Shown here: piece after piece, positions 1-11,290 of the stretch
Layout: the number at the start of each line of letters is the position of its first letter
Numbering within the stretch: the stretch's first letter is position 1
Source: Paragonimus westermani
Taxonomy: Eukaryota > Platyhelminthes > Trematoda > Plagiorchiida > Troglotrematidae
Direction: 5' to 3'
DNA: 64,000 nucleotides
Assembly: GCA_008508345.1 (NCBI GenBank)
Contig: QNGE01001296.1
Coordinates: 96,576 to 160,575 of the forward strand
Program-made: the position numbers and the translations under genes
Notes under the pieces: model-generated
The model's database searches: none
What the model was told of the DNA's origin: nothing
Seen by the model: only the letters and a program-made list of their open reading frames with translations

Positions 1-499
1 GAGACGGATTGAATCTGCAGTGATCGTTCCCACGTACATAGCCGATTTCATCACAGGACGCAAGTATATATTGGTTCTTACCGCGTTTGGCTTCAGACGA
101 ATGCTATGCCAAACATCACACTAATATTGCGTCACATCCCAAGATCAATCGAAAAGTCCGAAGTGAGCGAAACGGAGCATAACATCGGAACCGTTGTCAG
201 TGGCATTCAGTACCTACCTGAAGCAGTCGAATACACAGTCACCCTGACTGATGTTCAAATGAGGGTCATTATCCACCTTTTTGACTGCCCTAAACCGGAT
301 TCCTTTTGAGTGAATAAGAAGGAAAAACAGTAAACTATAGACAAATCTTTTAGCAGCTTCTACAACTGGACGCAGCTGCCGAAGCTTGAACTCACCAATA
401 CCGCCAGCAGTATGGTTGAAATTGGCTGGCTACCTATAGACCCTGTGTGCGTCAGTATGTGTAGGTAATCTCGAATGTTGTACGAAGACAAAATCCAGC
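1..499. other. Unassigned left edge, possibly upstream gypsy sequence
   Basis: No clear coding region. It lies immediately upstream of the gypsy RT relic, where protease or gag would be expected, but a 67-codon open frame at 106-309 has no protease DTG/DSG motif and no zinc knuckle. It may be eroded element sequence or unrelated DNA. Confidence 0.3.
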
Positions 500-2100
500 C
501 TTGTATTGCATTCACGTAAGAAGCATATTTTTATCTTAGCATTTCGCACTTCCAGTTATTGACCACGAGTTGGACCGGCTCAGGGAGACATGCATCATCC
601 AACCAAACGTGTGGGCGGCACCAACTGCCACATGGATAAGGAGCTGTGGGGTTGTACGGCTCTGTACAGATGTCTAGTAAAATCAATGAAGCCCCGAAAT
701 GCAGCGATATCCATTATCCGTTTCAGGCGATCTATTTTCAAAACTGATTGAGGCTGATTCGTAGCACCGCTGTATCTGGGGAAATCTTGTCTACCAGCTG
801 TTGCGACAATGGACCCCAGAAAAATCCCCATCATCAACCTTCAGAGAAGACCTTCGCAGTAAAGCCTACTGACCTCTGGTTTAGTGTAGGTGACTGCAAC
901 CTTACAACAGATGATTGGCACAAGACTGATTAATGCTCCTATGACTACCACCTATTTCGACGACATTATCATAATGGATCGCGTTGCAAACGACTCTGTG
1001 GTTAGGCTGGTTTGGGTGCTTCCTCAAGCCAAGGAGTACGGGTGTCGTTTGCTGCCGGAGAAACATAACTGTCTAATGGAAAGTATCCCACGTATTGAGA
1101 TAATCCCCGATAAGAATGTTTGATGGTCATGCCCGAGGAAATTAGAAACGGGTCAACGGATGCATCCCATCCGAGCGTTTTTGCAGGTTTGCGTCTAAAT
1201 TTGATAAAGTATTGCAGTGCATGTCTACTGACGCTTCACGAAATCAGAGAGTCCGTAAGCTCCTATTCGCACGGCACCCTGACTGAGAACAGCCCATCAA
1301 GTGCCGACCTGTCTCGAATTATCCTAAATCAGTGCTCACAACGAATCTACTGTTGACTTACTTCGGCCCATCGCGGACAATCTTGCAGTCCAACCTCTAC
1401 GATTTGGCATCGAGTGAGAAAAAGCGTAAAACATGAAGTTAAGCATACTGACTTCAAATAACTGCCAAATTTAAACAGAATTATTGACACAGCTCCATAT
1501 ATCACATGGTTGACAAATCACTGAACAATCATAGTAAGCAACACAGCAATTATGGCATCGTCTACATACGGTTTCTGTGGAGCGTGTTGACGGAACAACG
1601 TACCCGATGGTTGTCAGTGCATTCGCAGAATGGTTCGAAGTATCCCTAAAGCCCTATTTGACCAAGCGCTCCCCTGAAGTAATAGAGCTGTTAAGGGTTA
1701 CAATAGTTGAAATGTATTTATATCAACAGTAGTAACCACAGTTTGTGAGCAGAAAAGCTTTCTGTCCACTCACAATCCATCGTACTAGCTCCGATGGAAC
1801 CGTCAAATGGAGAGTTTTGTGGACACTTTCAAACGAGTCTCTCTGAAAGCCAGTATGTGGGACCGACACAAAGCCATCGACGCAGACCTCACATGCGACC
1901 ACGTAACTCTCAATCCTGCGTCCCCTTTGACTATCATACTGTGGCAGAAAAAACAGTACAACTGGTATAGAGATAAGAGTGGAAAGAAAAGGAAGCCGGA
2001 AATGTCAAGTAATCAAATTTTACTGTCTAGGAACGCACTCTTCCCCAGGAAAAACAACTTTGAACAATTGAAACGGGCAGAGAATCTTGAAACAATCTAG
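500..2100 (+). mobile_element. Ty3/gypsy retrotransposon pol relic (RT to integrase), degenerate
   Basis: This is a broken pol region read in several frames. At 546-668 a stretch reading ALPVIDHELDRL, IIQPNVWAAP and GVVRLCTDV matches the start of the reverse transcriptase of K02A2.6-like gypsy elements. After a frameshift, QRYPLSVSGDLFSKL follows at about 691-740. The catalytic box is intact as YFDD at 953-964, followed by EYGCRLLPEKHNCL. Frame changes again near 1120. The integrase core appears at about 1592-1700 (GTTYPMVVSAFAEWFEV), but the usual first catalytic Asp of the VDAFSKW motif is Ser here. The start of the integrase C-terminal part (FVDTFKR) follows at 1807. Protease and gag are not recognisable upstream and no LTRs were found. 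Multiple stops and at least three frameshifts make it non-coding. The family assignment rests on motif order and is fairly secure; the clade is tentative. Confidence 0.8.
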
Positions 2101-5100
2101 AGATAACCTTCAACAGTTTTTGCCTGCACTATCATTAATCCCCCACTTTCACTGGTTACTGGGTTACGCAGACTACTGATTTCGGTAACTGTCTTTCACT
2201 CTCCTGCTTCGTACTTATCTCTTAGTTATTAAGCACCGTAGATACATTCACGTATTTTGTTCCAGTACACAGTCTTTTGGTCAGAAAGGCGACGTTCTAT
2301 ACTATTTCGCTTTTTCTTAGGATCGATTAATGGGGGCAGGCGCTTATATTCTTTTGGACAAAAGCTTAAAGTTTCGTTTTTCTCAAGATGAAAATTCGAA
2401 TTGTGTTGCAGCGGTCTGGTATTCAGCGGTTGACTTAGGGTATGTTCCCGAAATTTACAGCGCAACCATGGGGCCAGACTCAGAACGTCAAATACTGCCA
2501 CGATCTGAATGAGCTGTCCTGGGTTCTACTAACTGCCCAGAAGCAATGTAGTCAAATACTTAACGAGGTTCGGGTTGGCCCATCGCCCGGAGAACGTCAA
2601 ATTAATCATATCTGAAGAGAGTCCAATGGCGAAGAAACCACGGCTCAACGGATAGCAAAAGCTTGAACCACTTGACGTTTGGTCAGTGACAAACCAGCAG
2701 GGTGTACTTATTCAACCGACCGAAAGACTCAGTAATCTTTTGTGACATCGAATTACCAGTGGTTGGCTGGTTACAGCGAAGTCAGTGCATGTGAACCAGC
2801 GAATATGGTCATGTTACTGGCGTTACTCGGCTGAAATTAGGATGTGTTAAATCAGTGAACCTTTGGCCTATAATCACATTTTGTTATCTCCTTCAAACTG
2901 CAATATATGAACATTTTCCACGAATATACCACACTTTCCGAAGTCCCAGATGTTCATTTTTTTAACAGTGGTCTTTTGCCTGTGCCACTTCACCTAGCGT
3001 TTACAACCCTGAGTAATATAAGGCCTACATTCCTGAAACTTATTTGAACTCATACCTCCTGTTTTTGTGTTTTCTCACAAAATTACCCATAACTCTGATC
3101 CATTTTGCCCTATTTTGATTCACCCACATAATCCTATTATCAAGTATAGAATGTCTCTGTACTCATCAAACTTATGGGCTACCAGCAACTTATGAACTAA
3201 CTACAGCCCAATGCAAACACTGATGCAACTGTAGCCGAGGTCACGACTTCTTCGAATTTCGGACCGCGAACATTTTTTATAAATGAAACTAAGTAAAGCA
3301 GTTTGGTACGGCATGTGAGGTAGGCAGGTGTCAATCTCTTCGCGCTCTCTTGGTCCTTGAGTCGCAGACGGTTCACCAGTTTGACAATTGTCGGATCACT
3401 GGCATTAAGATAAACAAGATACTCTTGATTTACTGTCACTATGGCCAATGGACACACGACCCTAATGTGCTGTGTACTGCCAGCCCGCAACCTGCGTGAA
3501 TTTTGGACTTTGAACTAGTAAAACTACAACAGAGAGCCCGTGATTGTTAAGTGAAACTAATGTAACGAAATTCGTCCATTGTTGCTAATGAGCCATCACC
3601 AATGGCACTATTTTACTAACTCAGCAGTGGCTACACAAAAAATATGTACTCGGTTTTTTTACCTGGGAGCAGTGGTGTTTGGCATTCACACTAAGCCTAC
3701 GAATAATTAATCAAAGTAGTGTACTTACTCTGACAGGTGATGAGCACAGTTAGTGTGTATATTATTCCTGTGTAAACGACAAAAGTGGGTCAATCGATCT
3801 AGTGTGTTCTGAACCGACTTAAAGTCGGTGTGCGTGTGTCGTTCGCTTTGGCACCTCATCTTAAGCGGAAATTGGTGCTTACATCCACCTATCCCACACG
3901 GGTGTGTCGTTTTACTGACAACAGCGACAAACTGAGTGCGAAGGCAGGTTAGACGCACGTTAATTAGAACTGGGAACAATTGCATTCTGACACCGCTATG
4001 TATGCCTGATTAGACGTCAGTGTTGAACTGTGACCCCAATATTGTTGGACGGAAACCCATGCCATAGGTAAAGGAATATCATGTGAAAATTTCAAAGGTG
4101 GTCATCATCAAGCTAGATACACCGCAACTGTACCAAAATTTTCGAAACAGCATTAGTGAGGTGAACATGAGTCGGTGAGTTAATGCGGTCAATCAGATCA
4201 GTGTGAAACTCTGCACAGTACACCAACTGAACAGTGGGTCTTGGTAGGCGTGTACAGTGGCTTATCAAAGCGTCTCCAGAACCCGAACGACGCACTTTTG
4301 AGCAGGCAGAGGTGGAATATAGAAAAAGAATTTAATAGCCTCAGTTATGAACAAAATCCAATGTCTCAGCGCCCCCCGAGTGGACGACCTTAAATCGGTA
4401 GACTGAAGGAAATACCTCCACCACATTGGCAGAGTGACTAGAATCTTCCAGGTGTGGTAGGTTGGTTCCATTTCGTTACTTCACTGTTGTTCAAATGAAT
4501 GTCTTGTCCTGCGGTGTGAAATGTTTTACCAATCGTACTGGATGCACTATTCGTGATGGATTCAGCAAGCACGTCGTCCTTGAAATGTAAACCAATGTGA
4601 CCCGTTTCATTTTCTGCCAGGCCTGGCTGGCCCACTTAGTGTGCCACCTATTCATGACTGTGTGACTACCGCCACACAACCAAACCGGGTAGTAGCGTTA
4701 GCTCCACCAATTCTTTGCTGTCATGTTATATATTAGACGTGCCAGGCTATGTATTGTAGTCGAAGTCTTCGTTAGTTGATTCCGTAGACTTGTTATTATT
4801 GGCCGGTAAGTTCACCGCCCAGTTATTTCTGACGCCACCGGATCACAACGGTTGTAGCAGCTACCAGAGTTCAAGCGCTGGTCGTACAACTCTGTCTGAT
4901 CGACCAAAAAAATCTCAGTTCTTTACATACCTGTAAATTGGGACAAAAATCCTACTACTGTTTGGTAATTCTAAGTAGGGATTAATCCGGTATTGTATTC
5001 TGCAACTGGAATTGAGTATCAGTCGAAAAATAAATAGGTTTATAGCAACCCTCTTGGAAAAAACATCTAACATTACAAGAACGCAGGGTATTCAGAGTTG

Positions 5101-8100
5101 CTGGATGTGTTGTGTTATTTTCCTAGGTGGTCAATTTAAAATTGCGCTTCCACTGACTGATTCAAATTCACTAGTTTCCACTCAGTTGCCCTTCATTCTG
5201 ATCAGGCCACAAGACGCTCAAGGCTGATGTCTCTCCCCTGTACCTTTTTATGCGTTACATCTAGCCTACCTGACCCTAAGCGATATTGGTTAAAGGCATT
5301 TGGTGTGGGAAGGAGCGCAATGCATCCAATGGAAGTTAATATACACACAGGCGACAGATTTTCTCACACTGTATTCCGAATTAGTCTGTGGGCATAAAGT
5401 GAGTAGGATCTCACTTATTTTTTGTCTTGTCTACCGTCTAGCTGAACTCAGTTATGATAGAAGCACACTCGGACTGTCAGAATGGCAAACTCGTGCTGCT
5501 TCGTAGTGAGATTAGACTACAGCGTTTTTTCAATTGTGGAACGTTCGGTCATTTACAGCTCACGTACACGCCACTGCAAGATCGCTGGTGGTCGATCGAC
5601 GCTAACCAATCAAACCTACCAACTGCAGCTGTCACTACGGTCTTTTGGAGAATGTGGCGATTAACACCGTTTGCTTAGACGCCTGTATTATTTAAACAAC
5701 CGGGATACTTGAAACAAGATCTCTACAAGTAACGAAAAATAGAACGACCGAAACACAACATGGTTGTCGCCCAACAACAAGCACAAGCCTATTCACTGTT
5801 GCCTCTCTACTAAAACGGTGTTGTTCTTCTACTGACCTGAAACTGCCTCGTACGACTTGCGGCTTCATTGTTCTGAATTTTCTGAACAGTAACTGAGTGC
5901 ATGACACCTACCATGAATATTGACTTCAACCCAAATAACGTAAAAAACGGGCAGATCTTACATCTCCGCCCATTAAATTTCAAAGTTTGAATCCATGTTC
6001 TTAAATCATCAAGTCGCTAGTTGCAACACGACCACTTGGGCAGAGGCCGACTGTGAGTTGTAAACTCTGGTCATCCTTAGATTACTTACCAAACTAGTTT
6101 GAAAATCACGAGGACTTTCAAACACGGAGTATTTTAAGCTCTGTGGGAGTGAAGCTGTGTAAACTAATCTAGAAATTTTCATGCACCAATAGAGCGATTA
6201 ACAGCATAATCCAAGATGAAATTCAACCATATAGTGCAGCGTGTGTGCACCTCTCTGTTCCGAACACGAGTAGGCTCGTGGGGGCAAAGTAACCAACACT
6301 ACCCACCGCAGTATTCAGTTTTTCGCCTGCGATGGCAATTTTACGTCACTCATTAGCATACGTTCAGAGGCCTTTTGAACCAATAAGGCAGCCATTTTGG
6401 TTAACGCGTTTCCCCTCAGATAAATACTAATAGGTTTGCATTTCAGTCAAAAATAGTCAGTGTTCAGTGCTAAGTTTAGTTGTGAAAATGAACATCATTT
6501 CCTCACCTGAAACATATTTCGCATCCAATAATGGGGGCTGATGTAACAAACACAGGTAAACGTGTGATACATACTTTGTTCAATGAAATACAGTGGTGGC
6601 AATTTATTGTTGTGCTTCCACAAAGTAAATCAAAACAAGGAAGTGTCAAAATTTTGAAGTTTACTCTGATTGCAATTGAAAGGCAGTAGTGCCCATTTCT
6701 GATACCTCTCACTCCGCATATTTCTAATTTACGGAAAGGAAGCTGATTCGTAGGTAGTAGTTTATTTATGAGCTAGTTATGCTGCTTATCTCGGCAGAGT
6801 CCACGCATGCTACGAACACCCACTAGAAGTGTGCAGATGCTAAGTCTCTCTCAAGTTCACTGATGGTACTATGGTTCATATGGCGTAATATGATACAAGG
6901 CTTTCAGGCCTAGTGACCAAATATCGCCGGAAGAACTGCCGTTTTCGTGCTTTTTGCCATTCGTGTAGAAATTCCTACCGTAGTCGTAATAAATACAATG
7001 TGGCAAACAAGGTCGTTTTCAGCGGTTCACCATCAGGCCAAAGGTATCAAAGTTTCACAACAGAGTTGTTAACGGGATGATTAGAGGACAGATGTTTAAC
7101 GAGTTCAGACGAATCACTGTCAAATTCTAACCAAATACCCAGTTGAACAGTTTGTCATGACAGACTAACAGGGCGATAGGTTGACCGAGGCAGTTCGAAA
7201 AATTTTCATCTCCTCCAGTGATCCCATTTTAAAATTTTGGTGTGAACTGTAGTGCATTTAGCCTGATGATGAATCACTGGAAACGAGAGATTTCTCTACC
7301 CTGTGTTTTTAACGACGCGTTTATTGATCTTAGTCTCACAATCTAATTCTTAACCACAGTGAATGCCAAAATGTAACAGATTTAACATGTGACGTTAGTA
7401 GAACTAAACAATCCTTCAGATAATCTTTTTTTCAAGTTACATAACTGTTTCTCTCTGACTGTTTGTGCTCCCAAGTGTTAATAACTTTCCTGGACGGAAT
7501 GAATTCAACTTCGTTTCCAAAATTTGCCACTACAGGCCAGGTGGTTCGTAGGTCACAACATGTTGTCACTACTTCTGATCTAGAATGACCAAGTAGTCAT
7601 TTTGACTAGTTTTGCTGTTTGATAGACCAGCCGCCCCACCACCGCCCGGCACAGGCGAACCGACACATGAATGAACGAGCTAGACGTGTTTGGTTCAGCT
7701 GAAACTTTGGAGCTACAATCTGATGTAAGTTTGCGTAAGTGAGATGCGATCACCCGAGACACATAATTTCCACATGGTTAAATCTTGTGATTCGCAAACA
7801 TTCTCTTGCTCCTCGCTGTTTGTGCTCAGTAATGTGATGACAGTTTGACAACCAAAGTGCACCTGTGTGATTTTGGTCACGAAAAACGAACTTCGGAGTA
7901 AAATGCTAACCACCACAACAGTATGCAACTATGGTTTTCCTCCGACTTACTTCACATTGGAAGTTCAGGTAGAGTTTGGAGGACAGCAATGAGAAGAGAC
8001 ATATTTATGCGTTGAACGACTTCTCCAGGTCCAAACAAAAGAATAAGCCCAGCCAGAGTTGAATAACGTCAGGACTAAGTGCAAAAACACGTAGACGTCG

Positions 8101-8540
8101 TAGCAATATCAGCGTATCATGCTATCCACGCAATTGGGTGAAGTTCGCTGCTAGCAGTCGGTGAAGAGAAAGCCTGTCGCATAACGTCAACGTTTGAAGC
8201 TCTTTTTATAGATACCAGGCGCTTTGCCGTGAATGAACCCGATTGATATGTTGACTTTATCACGCGTTCGTTGTTATCTCCATAAATCTCTGCAGAACTG
8301 ATAGCAGTACTTGTGTGAGGTTAATACTTTAGTCTCCTAGGCATGTTATACAGCTGTGTACGTTGTGGCGCTTCAGTCCGTCATGGTTGATGGCTTCGTT
8401 TTAATGAAATTAAAACTTGATTTAAGAGGTTTGCTCTGCTTTGCCTCATACACATTTGGTTCGTTAGCATCCGTTGTTTATTACAGCCTACGATTGGTTA
8501 ATGACCCATCATTGCACGGAAAGTTATCCAGTCCTTTGTA
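2101..8540. other. 6.4 kb with no recognised gene
   Basis: Both strands hold only short frames (under 100 codons) with no family motif that I recognise. A degenerate zinc-knuckle-like peptide at about 5520-5560 lacks two of the four ligands and was not accepted. A sequence at 7263-7284 superficially resembles a hammerhead core but lacks stems. No tRNA, satellite or tandem array was seen. Confidence 0.4.
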
Positions 8541-8960
8541 AAATATCGCCCTGCAGGTTTAATGAGATCGGTGATCTCGACCTGTCTTGGAAGTCCTAAT
8601 CGTGGGGTTATCGATTGGAGTTAACAGTACGGTTACCGTGTCTCCTCTGGAGGTGATCGGGCAACCTGATCATTGCTCACAAGCGAGGGTGGTTGAGCGT
8701 TCAGATTTGATCATTCGGTCGTGCCTAATGTGAGGTCAGTGGTGCAGTGATGAACACGGTTGCCTCATGATTGGAATGGCCGGAGTTCAAATCCCGGTCG
8801 TGACAAGGATATGCACTACTGACGAGCTCTAATGAGAGCGAAACTCGAGTCTAGTGCTTTTTTTCGTAAGGGGCTGGCTGGAATGTCTATCTGAATGCGA
8901 ACGCTACGATCAAATGTGAGTGATGCTCAACTTGAAGATGACAATTAAAATCCACCAAAT
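8541..8960 (+). mobile_element. Hammerhead-ribozyme SINE, copy A (tRNA-like promoter plus ribozyme)
   Basis: This is a SINE-like retroposon. It aligns without net gaps to copy D (constant offset 45500 over the first 280 bp) and, from 8601, to copy B. A tRNA-like block at about 8731-8803 has an A-box-like segment (8740-8755) and a good B-box (GAGTTCAAATCC, 8783-8794), typical of an internal RNA polymerase III promoter. A complete type I hammerhead ribozyme follows at 8813-8857. A conserved tail (GGCTGGCTGGAATG and onward) runs to a degraded right terminus near 8931-8960, interrupted relative to copy C. There is no coding capacity. The organisation matches the Sm-alpha retroposon of schistosomes. 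Mobility would depend on reverse transcriptase supplied by another element. Confidence 0.85.
8813..8857 (+). ncRNA. Hammerhead ribozyme, type I, complete (copy A)
   Basis: All elements of a minimal type I hammerhead are present in order. Stem I strand GCACTA (8813-8818), core CTGACGA (8819-8825), stem II GCTCT/AGAGC with loop AATG (8826-8839), GAA (8840-8842), short stem III ACT-CG-AGT (8843-8850), cleavage nucleotide C (8851) giving a GUC triplet, then TAGTGC (8852-8857), which pairs perfectly with the first stem I strand. Predicted self-cleavage is between 8851 and 8852. The very short stem III is usual for retroelement hammerheads, which often act best as dimers. Activity is inferred, not shown. 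Confidence 0.9.
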
Positions 8961-10952
8961 CCAGTTTGACGATTTTAAACAGCGGTCTTGATATATGTCC
9001 TCTAGTACTTCACTGAACCGTTCTACTTTCTTTCCTTGTATGCTACAGTCTATCGAGCATTTGGGGTTGGCCCGCAACCGCGAAGTTCGTATAATACGTT
9101 GCCGAAGTTCCGTATATAGTCGGTCTCGGTGACTATAAGGAAAATGACGGAAAGTCGTTCTATTCCTGTTGGGCCCCATGCATACAACGGGAGCTGGAAA
9201 ACCGAGTACACAAGTTGTAAGTAGAAGAATAACAAATCAGGCTTCTGTTCAATAAATTGAAGACCTGGTCAGTAGTTCATCCAGTTGTTTCTGATGACAA
9301 TCCCAAGTGGTAAACAGATGCTTCAACCCTGTTGGATCTAACCAACACCACGTAGGCTTAAAAGTGAATATCACATCCTGGGGATAAATATCAGAATGTT
9401 AGTAAGTCAGACGATGAGGCTACAGTAGCCGGTTCACAGAAAGGCATTACACCTCTACATCTTCTTTTAATTCATCTAACTCCAATATATCTAATCCAAG
9501 ACAGCGTTCCACTACGTGGTTTTAGCATTAAAGCTGATGTATTTCAGCATTTTCCAAAATTTGGCATTTTGTGTAAGGCGATTACAGTTTCTGCCAATTC
9601 CTCAGAAATTAGTTGTTACAAACTCGTTTGCAAGTTAGTCGTGTCATTTTTTTTCAATATCATTGAGGTTCATTATGTGCCATTTTTCTGTAGTAAGTTG
9701 TGTGGTCAAAGTTCATCGCTGAACGGCAAAAACCACGAAACCGAACGAGCCATCACGCAAGGACATCGAACAAACGGAAGAAGGATTGGAAGCAAAACAC
9801 CGAAGACAGAAAGCGTCCACCACACACACACACAAATCAGGTAGAAGTGCGCACGATGTTTGAGTTGGAGCCGACGGTGTTCTGAGGACCGGAATTCCGG
9901 CTCATAAACGCGAATGAGCATGTGACGTGGAAATGAACGGGTTGCACAATAAGGATTGTATTTTGTTGAATGATTTCTCACTTGAATGTTTTTGAAAATG
10001 GAGTTTTGCAATATGTTACACTGCGATTAAAATGTGATTGCACTAGCGCAACAATTTACAGCATAAACCTCTAGAAATGTAAAAGTCTACAACATATTGG
10101 CCCACTCGAATCGTTGATTTCATTAAAGATGTCAACAGTTCAGGGGATAGAAAGCTTGTGCACACTTTGGTCTGGGTCAAAGGGATAAGAAAAACCTGGG
10201 TGAAATTAAACTAGTTGAAAGAGACCGAGTGGAGAAGTCAGCAACTGTAATTGCACATAATTAAAATCGGAATGGATTAAAATGGTAGCAAAAAAGCATG
10301 TGTCCATGTCGGAACATATTAGCATGGAAATAACGAAATACTACCTAACTACTGGAAGGTTATAAGCAGTCTTGTCGTACGGGAAAGCTCCCAACGTCCA
10401 AATTATCTGAAGGTTGATTGCTGGAGTAATCTGCTCGAGAGACGAACTACAAATTTAAAAGTAGCGCACAATATCTTGTGATTTTCTCCTTTTGAAAAGC
10501 CCATACACCACTGTTTGCCCGATTCGTTGTTTTAACAGTGTACTGAACTGCTTTGCGCCGATTATATACAGCTGCCTGATTTTCCGAAGATATCAGAACG
10601 AAGACATTTGATTGTATATAGCCACCGATACAGTCTGTTTAATTAAGCTTGATTATTATGTTATCTGCACTATCATTCACATCCTCGAATTCATCATTAC
10701 CGGGTGTTTGCGCTAACTATCCTTTTGAAAGCTATAAAAATGTAGTGGTTTTAATACTATAGATTGTCCTGTCGTTTGGGAGCTCACGGAAATCATTCGG
10801 CACTAGACTCGCGGAAACAAATTACCGGTTCCCTATTTCCGTCATACACACACACTTCATCTGGTTGCTTTAATGTTTTTATCGGATGATATTGTCCATA
10901 TAAGTGAAATACTATTTCACTGCTCGATGAGCCTTGACGTTCTAATGTTTAC
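8961..10952. other. 2.0 kb with no recognised gene
   Basis: Only short unrelated frames. A (CA)n run at about 9819-9834 is the only simple repeat noted; frames that cross it are repeat-driven. This interval separates two nearly identical direct copies (A and B) of the hammerhead SINE. Confidence 0.4.
9819..9834. repeat. (CA)n microsatellite
   Basis: A run of about eight CA dinucleotides seen directly in the sequence. Confidence 0.9.
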
Positions 10953-11290
10953 TGATGAGTAGTCGGGGATTTTGGTTTATCTTCAAGTTGACCAACACTC
11001 ATTTGATTGCAGCCTTCGCAGCCTTCGTGGGGTTATCGATTGGAGTTAACAGTACGGTTACCGTGTCTCCTCTGGAGGTGATCGGGCAACCTGATCATTG
11101 CTCACAAGCGAGGGTGGTTGAGCGTTCAGATTTGATCATTCGGTCGTGCCTAATGTGAGGTCAGTGGTGCAGTGATGAACACGGTTGCCTCATGATTGGA
11201 ATGGCCGGAGTTCAAATCCCGGTCGTGACAAGGATATGCACTACTGACGAGCTCTAATGAGAGGGAAACTCGGTTCTAATTTTTACCAAG
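10953..11290 (+). mobile_element. Hammerhead-ribozyme SINE, copy B (ribozyme broken)
   Basis: The copy begins with the family's terminal repeat (10953-10990, a 38-nt version of the 37-nt repeat seen at the ends of copy C). A short unique segment follows, then from 11026 it is identical to copy A except one base up to about 11271. The tRNA-like block shares copy A's private variants, including a changed A-box. The ribozyme region keeps GCACTA, CTGACGA and the 5' side of stem II (11238-11255), but stem II ends in a mismatch and the 3' strand of stem I is lost (the sequence after GAAACTC diverges), so it should not cleave. The copy is truncated at its 3' end with no right terminal repeat. Confidence 0.85.

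Noticed and set aside
5520..5560. FFNCGTFGHLQLTY, like a retroviral zinc knuckle
   Set aside because: Two of the four ligands (first and last Cys) are missing and no other gag motif is near.
7263..7284. CTGATGA followed by GAAAC, hammerhead-like
   Set aside because: The spacer cannot form a stem II of more than three pairs and no stem I or III is present.
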